Part shown: one piece after another, positions 24,716 to 37,315 of the stretch
Layout of the letters: the number at the start of each line of letters is the position of its first letter
Position numbering within the stretch: position 1 is the first letter of the stretch
Assembly: GCA_021324445.1 (NCBI GenBank)
Contig: JAJPJC010000353.1
Span: 1 to 47,840 of the forward strand
Source: Isosphaeraceae bacterium
GTDB lineage: Bacteria; Planctomycetota; Planctomycetia; Isosphaerales; Isosphaeraceae
Reading direction: 5' to 3'
DNA length: 47,840 bases
Notes under the pieces: generated by a model
Databases searched by the model: none
Told to the model about the DNA's origin: nothing
The model's input: the letters and a program-made list of their open reading frames with translations, nothing else
Position numbers and translations under genes: made by a program

Positions 24716-24984
24716 TCTCCCTCAGCGAGGATTCGCCCCGGGGTGCAAGGGACACGGGCATCCGCGTGAGACGCCGTTCCTGGGCCGGGGCTCGTCGTCG
24801 GCTTCCTCCCATTCGGCGAGTCACGTTGCGACCAACCAGAAGCTGGATCGAGAAGAGCTGTCTCTGGGCGAGCCCCCAGGTTGCGACACTTTCTCTCGGA
24901 TTCGGTCATGTACCACGACCACGCCCTCTCCAGGTAGATCCTCACGGCGTCGTGGTCGTCGGACTCGTCCACCAGGTTCGCCAT
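24712..24984 (-). CDS. Small open frame downstream of the hybrid kinase, perhaps a gene remnant
   Basis: A 90-codon frame starting 11 bases after the stop of the hybrid kinase gene. The first about 32 codons (MANLVDESDDHDAVRIYLER and on) nearly all end in G or C and read like real protein; later codons lose this bias and the composition becomes random. No ribosome-binding site is seen, and the 3' end runs into the -35 box of a promoter. It may be the remnant of a gene whose 3' part was lost. Confidence 0.25.
   Translation of the reverse strand: MANLVDESDDHDAVRIYLERAWSWYMTESERKCRNLGARPETALLDPASGWSQRDSPNGRKPTTSPGPGTASHADARVPCTPGRILAEGD
24728..24748 (-). promoter_or_regulatory. 21-bp promoter-associated element, copy 2
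   Basis: This is the exact second copy of the element at 22021-22041, in the same orientation, 12 bases upstream of the -35 box of the promoter at 24687-24715. It is nine bases further from the box than the first copy. Confidence 0.65.
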
Positions 24985-24995
24985 TCACACGGAAT

Positions 24996-29084
<4,089 letters not shown>

Positions 29085-29623
29085 CGGTCCCTCCAGAACC
29101 TCGGATTCCATGATCACGGGCCTGTTGTGCGCAGTGGGGCCCACCCCTTGACCGGTCCGGGGCGAAAACCGCTGCCTCGGCCCTCGTGAGTGTCCCATTT
29201 TGGAGGACAGCCCAGTTGCTGTGCCAGACTGGATGGATATTCAGGAATCGGGAGGCTGCGCCACCGGTGCCGCTGGCCGGCGGTGCCGGGTGCGCGTCTG
29301 CCGGGGACGGCCGTCGCAGTCGCACCGCGGGCGTCCCGAGTTCCTCTTGACCCGCGGCCCGGGAGGGACGATCCGCTACCTGACTTCCCTTTTTACAACT
29401 GCTTTCGGCGAAGGAGCGATCAGGGTGACATTCCTCTGTTCAGTTGACATCTGCCTAGTTTGGGGGACTCTTGGGCGTAATGGCTTAATAGCTAAGCGGT
29501 TAATTCCATGAAGTGTGTCGGGGACAGCGAAGTGGCACAGGAGATGCAAGTTATAGAAGACGCGAAGTTGGAGCGAAATCGGGAACACGAGATCGAGTTT
29601 TCGAGACCATCCGGGAGATGACC
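29085..29623. promoter_or_regulatory. Divergent region between hybrid kinase and csrA
   Basis: This 539-base spacer should hold both promoters. For rightward csrA, a perfect TTGACA occurs at 29444-29449, but I find no good -10 at 16-18 bases. Downstream of it is GCTTA-ATAGC-TAAGC (29483-29497), a perfect 5-bp inverted repeat, in an AT-rich patch that could be an operator or leader hairpin. No coding frame is credible. Confidence 0.45.
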
Positions 29624-29821
29624 ATGCTGGTTCTGAGCAGGAAGCTGGGCGAGAAGATCGTCATCGGCGAGAATATTCTGGTGACGGTGGTGAAGATTGA
29701 CCGGAACCAAATCCGCATCGGCATTGAAGCCCCGCATGACATACCCGTCTACCGCGAGGAGATTGCGCCTCAGCGGAGCGTCAAGTCGCCGCTGGGCGAC
29801 GCGGTCGCCCTGAGTCGTTGA
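29624..29821 (+). CDS. csrA: Carbon storage regulator CsrA
   Basis: A 65-residue RNA-binding regulator that as a dimer binds GGA-containing hairpins in mRNA leaders, usually blocking translation. The whole family core is present: MLVLSRKLGEKIVIG, VTVVKIDRNQIRIGIEAP and IPVYREEI, including the arginine that contacts RNA. Length is normal. GGGAG lies about six bases before the ATG at 29624. The gene is divergent from the CheB-CheR-kinase hybrid and lies 7.7 kb from the CsrA-REC fusion gene. Confidence 0.96.
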   Translation: MLVLSRKLGEKIVIGENILVTVVKIDRNQIRIGIEAPHDIPVYREEIAPQRSVKSPLGDAVALSR

Positions 29822-30163
29822 CGTGTTCGCGCCCAGCGCGGGGTCGACGCGGACGGCAGACGAGCTGAAGGCCCGAGCTTCAGCGTCGCCGCGACCCGTG
29901 CCAGGACGAATTCTCCTGTCGCGCGCGGTCCCTGCGGGGAGGTTCCCATCCCGCCTTGATCGCCGCTGCGCCGCGCGGCTCGCCGGCATCGGCTCCGGCG
30001 TGGCTTGGGGCTGTGCCCCGCGGCGCCCCCTTGGCGCCACCAGTCCCAGACACCAGAATCGGTCGATCAGCCTCCCCTCACCTCAGGCAACCGCGGGGGT
30101 TTGCGGCAGTGCGGTCGTGCCGATCGACTCGGGGTGCCGGGAGGGGATCGGGAACTTCCGGTG
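29822..30163. other. Intergenic spacer, no gene recognised
   Basis: This is 342 bases between csrA and the GH15-like gene, both rightward. No clear terminator or promoter is visible; open frames are arginine-rich and lack motifs. Confidence 0.4.
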
Positions 30164-32911
30164 ATGTTGGCAACGTGGATCGAGACACCGGCGAAGGGCC
30201 GTCTCGGTGGACCAGTCCGGGCGGGGATGTGGTCGGCGGCGGTCATCGGCTCGCATCCGATCCAGGACTACCAACGCGCCTGGCTGGAGGTCGCGGCCGA
30301 CGACCTGGACCTGGGCCGGCTCCCGGCCTACTGGATCGAAAACAAGGCCGGCAACAGCTTCTGGCATGCACCGGTGCCGCCCCAAGGTGTGGGAACCCGG
30401 CTCCACTATCGCGCCATCGTCGAGCAGCAGGACGGCGCGCGGGGTGAAAGTACCTACCAGGATACGATCGTCCGGCCCAATTTGCCGGACCAGACCGAAG
30501 CGTCGGATACGGTCCTGGTCCCGGCTGAGGCCCTGGTGGGCAACCGGCACATGACGGCTCGGGTCGACGGCCGCGGGTCGACCTATGACATCTATTTTCC
30601 CACGGTCGGGCTTCATTCCTTCGTCCGGCCGCGCGAGGGGGACGATCCCCGCAGCCGCTCGCACTTTCGGGCGATCCTCGGCGGCCTGGCCGTGGGGCGG
30701 CGGCTGGATTGGTTCACCGAACGCGCCGCCTGGGACGCCGTGCAGCACTACCAGGGCGCGACCAACCTCCTGACGACCAAGCTGAGCTGGCGGTATGGGC
30801 CGATCCGGGTGCTGATCACCGACTTCGTGGCCATGGGCGAGTCGCTCCCCCAGAACGCCGGCCGGGAGAAGTCGCCCGGTCAATGCCTCAAGCGGTTCTT
30901 CATCAAGAATGAAGGGGACCAGACCCGGCGGGCCGTCTTCGGCGTGTATGTGCAGGCGGAGGTCAACGGCGGCGTGGGGGACCTGGGTTTGAGCTGGCAC
31001 GACCTCGACCAATGCCTGCTGGCGATCAACCGGGGTCACGGTCATGCCAACCGCAAGCTGGCGCGGGACGCGACCATCGAGTTCGCCCTGGCGCTGGACA
31101 AGCGGGGCCCTGTCGAATGCGAGCCGACCGGCCCCAATGAGGCGATCCTCTTCCGCAGCCTCGAGCTGCCGGCGGGCCAGACCGTGATGGTCGATCTGCT
31201 GATCAGCGGGGCGTTCACCGGCTGGAGCGGCGATCGGGGGACCTTCGAGCATTGGCTGCGCCCGGCTCTGAACTGGTTCCGCTCGGTCGACCTCGATGGG
31301 GTGGAACAGGCCACCGCGCGGCAGTGGGACGACTTCATCGAGCCGCTGCCCGACCTGGCGTTCCCCAAGCCGGGCCATGCCGTGACCCTGCGGCGGTCGG
31401 CCCTGGCCGCGGCACTGCATGCCGACGCCGAATGGGGCGCCATCGCCTCGGGATTCGATCGCGGCCTCAGCGCCTACTGCTGGCCGAGAGAGGCCATCTG
31501 GGTGGGCGATGCCCTGGCCCGGCTGGGACATCAGTCCATCGGCAAGGGCGTCTACCAGTGGCTCAATCGCGTCCGCCACCGTCATCGCCCGTTCCTCTAC
31601 TGGTTCCAGAAATACTCCATCGATGGCGTCCCCGAATGGGAGACTCCGGCGGTGGACCAGACGGCGATGATCCCCTGGGGCCTGGAGCGTCATTACCGCC
31701 GCACGGGGGATCGCGAGCTGGTCGTGGCTGTCTGGCCGATGGTCGAACAGGCGGCCAAGGTCTGCTGTGGCCAGCCCAGCGGCCATCCGGGTCTGCGCCT
31801 GCTCGAGGACCTCAACTTGCTCAGCTCGGCCGGCAGCGGCGACCAGCTCTTCGGCGCGTTCCTCTATTCCAACGCCTGCGCCGTGGCCGGCCTGCGCGCC
31901 GCCGTGCGGCTGGCGACTCAGCTCGGCTTGGACGAATCGGCCCATCCCTGGACGGCCGCTGCCGATCGGATCTGGGAGGGAGGAATCCTCCCGGAGATCG
32001 CCACCCGCCGGGAGGGGAGTCCCGGGCTGGTGGATCCCGAGTCGGGCCGCTTCCTCCAGGCGCGCCGCGTCTCCACACTCCGGGGCCTCTGGACCGATAA
32101 GCCCGAATACCTGGTGGACCACTCCGACCTCCTGGACGTCTCCACGCTGGGGCTGGCCGTCCCCTTCGGCCTGCTCCCCGCGCGCGACCCCCGGCTGATG
32201 CGGACGGCGGAAACGATCCTGCGGGTCAACAAGGCCCTCAAGGGCGATCCCAACGTGCTGGCCCGTCCCACCTACGACCCCCAGCAGGCCAACCGGAGCG
32301 ACCTCGGCGGCGAGAGCCACGAGGTCTCCAGCCTGGCGACGCTCTGGATGGTCCGGTTCCTCATCCAGCTCGGTCGCGAAACCGGCCAGGGACTGCACTG
32401 GACCCGCGCCCTGTCGATGCTCGAAGCGATCCTGGGCCGGCTCTCCCACCTGGGCCTGGTCCTGCGTGCCCCGGGCCGAGCCTCCGAGTCAGCGCGGCGG
32501 GTGTCGAATCCCGGCGGGACCGCCTGGAGACTGCACGCGATGCTCATCGATACGATGCTCGACCTGGCTGGTCTGGATTACGATGCCGTGGAACGCCGTT
32601 TGACCCTCAGCCCCGTCCTTCCCGGGCCATGGCCCCAGACCGGGATCACCCAAACGCTCCCCTGCGGCCGGGTCTCCTTCCTGTACCAGCGACCGATCGG
32701 CGGCAAGGTCCATCACCTGCGCCTGGAGACCCGACTCCAACACCGGGTCGCCCTTCAGGTTGCCCTCACCTGCCCCGAGCTCAAGCAACTGGGTCCCTGG
32801 CAATCCTCGGTCGACATGCCGGAGCCGGCCTTCGACCCGCCCACAGGCCAGCTCGCCTGGACCCTGACCCTCCCCGAGGGCCAGGGCCAGTGGAGCTGGA
32901 CCTGGGGGTGA
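30164..32911 (+). CDS. GH15-like glucoamylase/glucosidase
   Basis: A 915-residue cytoplasmic enzyme (no signal peptide) expected to cleave glucose from alpha-glucans or related glucosides. The N-terminal about 400 residues form a beta-rich domain. The C-terminal half matches the (alpha/alpha)6 barrel of GH15-like enzymes: GLSAYCWPREAIWVGDALARLGH corresponds to the family YxWPRDA motif, and a later segment RPTYDPQQANRSDLGGESHEVSSLATLWMVRFLIQLGR holds the second acidic site (GGESHE). The exact substrate is uncertain; glycogen side-chain trimming or trehalose-type substrates are possible. The ATG at 30164 was chosen over an upstream extension of random composition. The GH13 enzyme starts 61 bases after the stop, so an alpha-glucan operon is likely. 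Confidence 0.85.
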   Translation: MLATWIETPAKGRLGGPVRAGMWSAAVIGSHPIQDYQRAWLEVAADDLDLGRLPAYWIENKAGNSFWHAPVPPQGVGTRLHYRAIVEQQDGARGESTYQDTIVRPNLPDQTEASDTVLVPAEALVGNRHMTARVDGRGSTYDIYFPTVGLHSFVRPREGDDPRSRSHFRAILGGLAVGRRLDWFTERAAWDAVQHYQGATNLLTTKLSWRYGPIRVLITDFVAMGESLPQNAGREKSPGQCLKRFFIKNEGDQTRRAVFGVYVQAEVNGGVGDLGLSWHDLDQCLLAINRGHGHANRKLARDATIEFALALDKRGPVECEPTGPNEAILFRSLELPAGQTVMVDLLISGAFTGWSGDRGTFEHWLRPALNWFRSVDLDGVEQATARQWDDFIEPLPDLAFPKPGHAVTLRRSALAAALHADAEWGAIASGFDRGLSAYCWPREAIWVGDALARLGHQSIGKGVYQWLNRVRHRHRPFLYWFQKYSIDGVPEWETPAVDQTAMIPWGLERHYRRTGDRELVVAVWPMVEQAAKVCCGQPSGHPGLRLLEDLNLLSSAGSGDQLFGAFLYSNACAVAGLRAAVRLATQLGLDESAHPWTAAADRIWEGGILPEIATRREGSPGLVDPESGRFLQARRVSTLRGLWTDKPEYLVDHSDLLDVSTLGLAVPFGLLPARDPRLMRTAETILRVNKALKGDPNVLARPTYDPQQANRSDLGGESHEVSSLATLWMVRFLIQLGRETGQGLHWTRALSMLEAILGRLSHLGLVLRAPGRASESARRVSNPGGTAWRLHAMLIDTMLDLAGLDYDAVERRLTLSPVLPGPWPQTGITQTLPCGRVSFLYQRPIGGKVHHLRLETRLQHRVALQVALTCPELKQLGPWQSSVDMPEPAFDPPTGQLAWTLTLPEGQGQWSWTWG

Positions 32912-32913
32912 TC

Positions 32914-32938
32914 GTGGTCAGTGGTCAGTGGTCAGTGG
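32914..32938 (+). repeat. Tandem GTGGTCA, three and a half units
   Basis: Three exact 7-bp GTGGTCA units followed by GTGG lie between the GH15-like and GH13 genes. This is a slippage-prone minisatellite similar in kind to the GATTCCA array at 36992. Confidence 0.85.
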
Positions 32939-32972
32939 AAGAAGAGTGCTGCATCTGTTAGGGTCGCTGATC

Positions 32973-34916
32973 ATGCCGGCATCCCAGGAGTCGATCACCG
33001 AACAGACCCCCATGGGCGCCCACATCGTTGCCGGGGAGGGGGTGACGTTTCGCGTCTGGGCGCCGTGCGCGATCACGGTCTACGTCAGCGGAGACTTCAA
33101 CGAGTGGCGGCAGGACGAGTCGAGCCGGCTGGTCAACGACGGCCGGGGGTTCTGGACGGGCTTCGTCCCGGGCATCGGCGACGGGGCCCAGTACAAGTTC
33201 TTCATCGAAGGGACCGGCTCGACCGGTTACAAGCGCGACCCCTACGCCCGCGAGCTGACCCGCGATCCGGCCTTCCCCGAGAGCAACTGCATCGTCCGGG
33301 ACCCTGGCCGCTACCCCTGGCACGACCAGGGATTCCAGATGCCGGCCTTCCACGATCTGATCATCTATCAGCTCCACGTCGGGACCTACTTCGGCGTGGA
33401 TGCGCACGGCAGAGACGACCGCCGCAGCCGTATCTGTACGTTCCTCGACGTCCTGGAGCGCCTCGAATACCTGGCCGAGCTGGGGATCAATGCCCTGGAG
33501 CCGCTGCCGATCGTCGAGTTCCCGACCGAGACCAGCGAGGGCTACAACGGGACCGACTACGACTCACCCGAAACCGAGTACACCATAGCAGAGGGTGATG
33601 GACTCGGCCGATACCGCCGGCGGATCGACCACCTGCTGCGGCGTCGCGGCCACGAGCCCCTCCCGCCGGGCATTCTCGACAGCCAGGCCAACCAGTTGAA
33701 GGCCCTGATCGACGTCTGCCACGTCCATGGGATTGCCGTGCTGCTCGACGTCGTCTACAACCATGCCGGCGGCGGCTTCGACGACGACAGCCTCTATTTC
33801 TTCGACCGCGAGCCCACCGGCGACAACAATCGGAGCCTCTACTTCACCGACCAGGGGTATGTGGGCGGCCTGGTCTTCGCCTACTGGAATGCCGGCGTCC
33901 GGCAGTTCCTCATCGAGAACGCCAAGTTCTACGCCGAGGAGTACCACGCCGACGGCTTCCGCTACGACGAAGTCACCGTGATCGACCAGTTCGGGGGTTG
34001 GGGCTTGTGCCAGAACCTCACCGACACGCTCCACTTCGTCAAGCCGAAGAGCGTGCACATCGCCGAGTACTGGAACGCGGACCAGTCGTGGGCGATCCGG
34101 CCCACATCCTCAGGCGGCGCCGGCTTCGACGCGGTCTGGTCGCCCCGGCTCCGGGACGCGGTGCGCGGGGCGATTGGCCAGGCGTCCGGCGGGGCGGGCG
34201 CATCGGTCTCGCTCGACAGCGTTCGGGACGGCCTCGATCCCCCGTGGGGATTTCCCGCGGCCTGGCGGTCGGTCCACTGCGTCGAGAACCACGACATCGT
34301 CTTCGCCGGCAACGGCCCGCGGATCGCCAGGCTGAGCGATCCCAGCGACGCCCGGTCCTGGTACGCCCGCAGCCGTTCCCGAGTGGCGACCGGCCTGCTC
34401 CTGACCGCGCCAGGCATCCCCCTGCTCTTCATGGGCCAGGAATTCCTGGAGGACAAGCCCTGGAGCGACAGCGACAAGAACCTCCTGATCGACTGGGAGG
34501 GCCTGGCCACGGACCCGGCGATGCGGGATCACCTGCGCTTCTGCCGCGAGCTGATCGCCCTGCGCCAGCGCCAGCCCGCCCTGCGCGGCGAGGCGATCAA
34601 CGTGTTTCACGTCCACAATGCCAACCGGGTGATCGCCTTCCAGCGCTGGATCGTGGGGGTCGGCCGCGACGTCGTGGTCGTCGCCAGCCTGAACGAGTCG
34701 ACGTACTGGTCGTATGCGGTGGGCTTCCCCGGTCCCGGCCGCTGGCTGGAGGTCTTCAACAGCGACGTCTACGATCACTGGGTCAACCCGCGGGTCGCCG
34801 GCAACGGCGGAAGCATCGCGGCCCAGGGGCCGCCCATGCACGGGCTGCCGTCTTCGGCCAGCATCGTGATCCCGGCCAACGGGTTCGTCATCTTCGCCCG
34901 CGCCGCCGGGGAATGA
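32973..34916 (+). CDS. GH13 alpha-glucan enzyme with N-terminal CBM48-like domain
   Basis: A 647-residue glycoside hydrolase/transglycosylase. Residues about 25-120 resemble the CBM48/isoamylase N-terminal domain (VTFRVWAPCAITVYVSGDFNEW). The catalytic barrel has the GH13 regions: DVVYNHAG (region I), GFRYDEV with nucleophile Asp332 (II), HIAEYWN with acid/base Glu365 (III) and VENHDIVF with Asp441 (IV). FMGQEFLEDKPWSDSDK resembles branching enzymes and maltooligosyltrehalose hydrolases, so it is either a GlgB-like branching enzyme or a TreZ-like hydrolase. The absence of a signal peptide places it in the cytoplasm. The start MPASQ at 32973 was chosen over an ATG at 32928 that overlaps the GTGGTCA repeat. 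It pairs with the GH15-like gene upstream. Confidence 0.9.
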   Translation: MPASQESITEQTPMGAHIVAGEGVTFRVWAPCAITVYVSGDFNEWRQDESSRLVNDGRGFWTGFVPGIGDGAQYKFFIEGTGSTGYKRDPYARELTRDPAFPESNCIVRDPGRYPWHDQGFQMPAFHDLIIYQLHVGTYFGVDAHGRDDRRSRICTFLDVLERLEYLAELGINALEPLPIVEFPTETSEGYNGTDYDSPETEYTIAEGDGLGRYRRRIDHLLRRRGHEPLPPGILDSQANQLKALIDVCHVHGIAVLLDVVYNHAGGGFDDDSLYFFDREPTGDNNRSLYFTDQGYVGGLVFAYWNAGVRQFLIENAKFYAEEYHADGFRYDEVTVIDQFGGWGLCQNLTDTLHFVKPKSVHIAEYWNADQSWAIRPTSSGGAGFDAVWSPRLRDAVRGAIGQASGGAGASVSLDSVRDGLDPPWGFPAAWRSVHCVENHDIVFAGNGPRIARLSDPSDARSWYARSRSRVATGLLLTAPGIPLLFMGQEFLEDKPWSDSDKNLLIDWEGLATDPAMRDHLRFCRELIALRQRQPALRGEAINVFHVHNANRVIAFQRWIVGVGRDVVVVASLNESTYWSYAVGFPGPGRWLEVFNSDVYDHWVNPRVAGNGGSIAAQGPPMHGLPSSASIVIPANGFVIFARAAGE

Positions 34917-34933
34917 TCGGACCGCATCCCGGC

Positions 34934-35749
34934 TCATTCCTTGAGGTCGCCCAGGTGCTTGACCTCGCCGATCCGGCTCCAGGCCGGTCGCCGTGCACGA
35001 CGAACCGGGCGGGTGGTCCACAATCTCGAGGGCCGTGAGTCGGTTCGCCGAGACTCTCACCCCGGCGCAACCGTCGGGATCGACGAGCTTCCCCCGGAGG
35101 GAGCGACCCGGCTCCAGCACGAGGTCGCGATGGAGCTCGGCCGCATCCGGCTTGGGCTCGATCCGGACGACGGTGTGGAACCAGCTGGGGGCGACGAGGC
35201 CCAGGTTCGCGGTCGCGTAAAAGCCCTGCGTGTCGGCCGGTTGGCCCCACGACTCGGGCCGCGACATGCGGAAGCGGTCCTCGGCGGCGCGCCCGCCCAG
35301 GGCCCCGGGGCCGGGCAGGCCGACCAGCTCGAACCAGCCGTCGGGCCCGGTCTCGACGGCCGGCGCGTCCGCCCCGAGCTCGGGGACCCGGGCGAGATCG
35401 GGGTTCCCGCTCATGGCGATGGAGGCGATTGACCCGAGCACCGGCTGCCGCGTCGCAGCCTCGAATTCGCCCCCGCCTCGGAACGCATCCGGAGCCTCGG
35501 CGACGAACGGTCCACCCGCTTCAGGTCAACGTCCTGGCGGGTGAGTGCGTAGAGGATCCGGTGCTCGATCGTCGGACCCCGGACCCCCAGCACGACCAGC
35601 CGCTCGCGACCGACCCCGGTCAGCCGAACCCGCCCCTGCTCATCGGTCGTCCGCTCCACGGGCCAGCTTGGTGGCCTGGCCGGCAGGCACCGGAGGAGGC
35701 GGTCATTGTGGATGGTCAACGGCGACATCGGGTTGTCGCGGTACGTCAA
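34934..35749 (-). pseudogene. Decayed carboxypeptidase-regulatory-like domain protein
   Basis: Three successive frames read as one planctomycete-type protein. Frame 1 (35749 to about 35520) gives TYRDNPMSPLTIHNDRLL and GRVRLTGVGRERLVVLGVRGP. Frame 2 (about 35520 to 34980) gives GPFVAEAPDAFRGGGEFEAATRQP, then GPDGWFELVGLPGPG, SWFHTVVRIEPKPDAAELHRDLVLEPGRSLRGKLVDPDG and LTALEIVDHPPGSS. Frame 3 ends with RIGEVKHLGDLKE and a stop at 34934. The jump from EAATRQP directly to the next GLPG module suggests an internal deletion too. Intact relatives are large proteins with repeated transthyretin-like modules. The 5' end is uncertain and may reach about 35830. Confidence 0.7.
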
Positions 35750-35850
35750 ACCATCCGGGTCCGGGAGGCTTTCCCGGGGATCGGTCCCACCCCACGGCCG
35801 GGATCGTCAGGACCGCACGACCGGGAAACGCCTGCCGGTCGTGCCCCGGT

Positions 35851-36924
35851 TCAATCGCGCTCGCCGTAGATCTGCTCGAGCTTGCGGGCGCGATGCTCGC
35901 CGCTGATCATGCGGATCGTTCCCGTGCTGGCACGCATCACGATCGACGCGGTGGTCGCGGCCTCGGTGAAGAAGCGGACGCCCTGCACCAGGGCGCCGTC
36001 GGTGATCCCGGTGGCGGCGAAGAAGACATCGTCGCCCTGGACCAAATCATCGGTGCTCAGGACGCGGTCGAGGTCGTAACCGGCCTGGATGGCGGCCTGC
36101 CGCTCCTGGTCGTCGCGCGGGTAGAGACGGGCCTGGATGGCGCCGCCGAGGCCCTTGAGGGCCGCGGCGGCGACAACGCCCTCGGGCGTGCCGCCGATGC
36201 CGTAAAGGAGGTCGACGCCCGTGCCGCGGCGGGCGGCGGTGATGGCCCCCGCGACGTCGCCGTCGGTCAGGAGATAGACCCGCGCACCCATCTTGCGCAC
36301 GCGGTCGACGATCTCCTGGTGCCGGGGGCGGTCGAGGATCATCATCGTCACTTCCCGGACCGACATCCGCTTGGCCCGGGCGATGTTCTTGATGTTGGTC
36401 TCGATCGGCGCGGTCAGGTCGATCGCCGCGGCGGCCTCGCGGCCGGTCGCGATCTTCTCCATGTAGACGCAGGGGCCCGGGTTGAACATCGCCCCGCTCT
36501 CGGCGACGGCGACGACCGACAGCGCATTGGCCTGGCCTTGCGCGACCAGGCGCGTCCCATCGATCGGGTCGACGGCGACGTCCACGACCGGCGGACTGCC
36601 CGTGCCGATCCGCTCGCCGTTGAACAGCATCGGCGCCTGGTCCTTCTCCCCCTCGCCGATGACGACCACGCCGTCCATGGGCACGGCGTTGAAGAACAAC
36701 CGCATGGCATCGACGGCCGCCTGGTCGGCCGCCTCCTTGTCCCCCCGGCCGACCCATCGGGCCGCCGCCAGCGCGGCCGCCTCGGTCGTGCGCACCAGGT
36801 TGAGGGCCAGGTCATGATCGGGCATCGGGGGCAGTCGCTTCGGGGCGCGGGCGCGCCCGGGCGCGGGGATCGGGATCGCTTCACCTTCCCCCAAGGGGCC
36901 GGCCTCGCTCATCGGGATCGACAT
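35851..36924 (-). CDS. glpX: Class II fructose-1,6-bisphosphatase
   Basis: GlpX removes the 1-phosphate of fructose 1,6-bisphosphate in gluconeogenesis, needing divalent metal. The 357-residue product is slightly longer than usual because of a roughly 25-residue N-terminal extension. Family motifs are intact: MDGVVVIGEGEKDQAPML, GERIGTG, the metal/phosphatase site DVAVDPIDGTRL, YLLTDGDVAG, GIGGTPEGVVAAAALKGLGG and TGITDG. The start at 36924 (GGATCTGTC ahead of it) was chosen; an internal ATG at 36912 is also possible. The initiation region is almost identical to that of the DUF1571 gene. A tandem 7-bp repeat array begins 68 bases upstream of the ATG and may sit within or near the promoter. 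Confidence 0.95.
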   Translation of the reverse strand: MSIPMSEAGPLGEGEAIPIPAPGRARAPKRLPPMPDHDLALNLVRTTEAAALAAARWVGRGDKEAADQAAVDAMRLFFNAVPMDGVVVIGEGEKDQAPMLFNGERIGTGSPPVVDVAVDPIDGTRLVAQGQANALSVVAVAESGAMFNPGPCVYMEKIATGREAAAAIDLTAPIETNIKNIARAKRMSVREVTMMILDRPRHQEIVDRVRKMGARVYLLTDGDVAGAITAARRGTGVDLLYGIGGTPEGVVAAAALKGLGGAIQARLYPRDDQERQAAIQAGYDLDRVLSTDDLVQGDDVFFAATGITDGALVQGVRFFTEAATTASIVMRASTGTIRMISGEHRARKLEQIYGERD

Positions 36925-36991
36925 GACAGATCCTCGGATCGGTTGGTGGGGAGGTCTCCAGGCGGCTTCGATACAGATATGGCTGAGGAGG

Positions 36992-37152
36992 GATTCCAGA
37001 TTCCAGATTCCAGATTCCAGATTCCAGATTCCAGATTCCAGATTCCAGATTCCAGATTCCAGATTCCAAATTCCAGATTCCAAATTCCAGATTCCAGATT
37101 CCAGATTCCAGATTCCAGATTCCAAATTCCAGATTCCAGATTCCAGATTCCA
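36992..37152. repeat. Minisatellite: 23 tandem copies of GATTCCA
   Basis: 161 bases equal exactly 23 units of 7 bp, consensus GATTCCA with occasional AATTCCA. The unit contains no stop in any reading frame, so long artificial frames cross it. Partial inverted copies (TGGAATC) lie at about 37174-37192 and 37271-37297, each in a longer imperfect duplication, so the array could fold against its flanks. It lies between divergent-facing gene ends: upstream of glpX and downstream of the DUF1080 gene. Confidence 0.95.
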
Positions 37153-37173
37153 AAAATCATAAAAATCATTATA

Positions 37174-37313
37174 TGGAATCTGGGATTTGGGATCCCGAAT
37201 CCTGACGGTATCCCCCGTGGCTTCGCCATGGCTGAGGAGGAATTCCCGACACCAAACTCCCCGGATATCATGATCTGGAATCTGGAATTTGGGATCCGGA
37301 ATCCTGACGCCAT
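37174..37313. repeat. Imperfect direct duplication beside the minisatellite
   Basis: The segment at about 37174-37209 (GAATCTGGGATTTGGGATCC... then GAATCCTGACG) recurs at about 37272-37313 with a few changes. TGGCTGAGGAGG followed by a G/AATTCC occurs at 36979 and again at 37228. The layout suggests a nested duplication that took part of the array with it. Confidence 0.7.
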
Positions 37314-37315
37314 CC

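Noticed and set aside
30083..32449. 788-codon open frame opposite the GH15-like gene
   Set aside because: Antisense shadow. The plus strand carries recognisable family motifs over the same bases.
36992..37152. Possible CRISPR array
   Set aside because: The units are 7 bp with no spacers, so this is a minisatellite.
36992..37152. Repeat peptide GIWNLES read through the minisatellite
   Set aside because: A 7-bp unit lacking stops opens every frame; no start signal or flanking coding sequence supports a protein.
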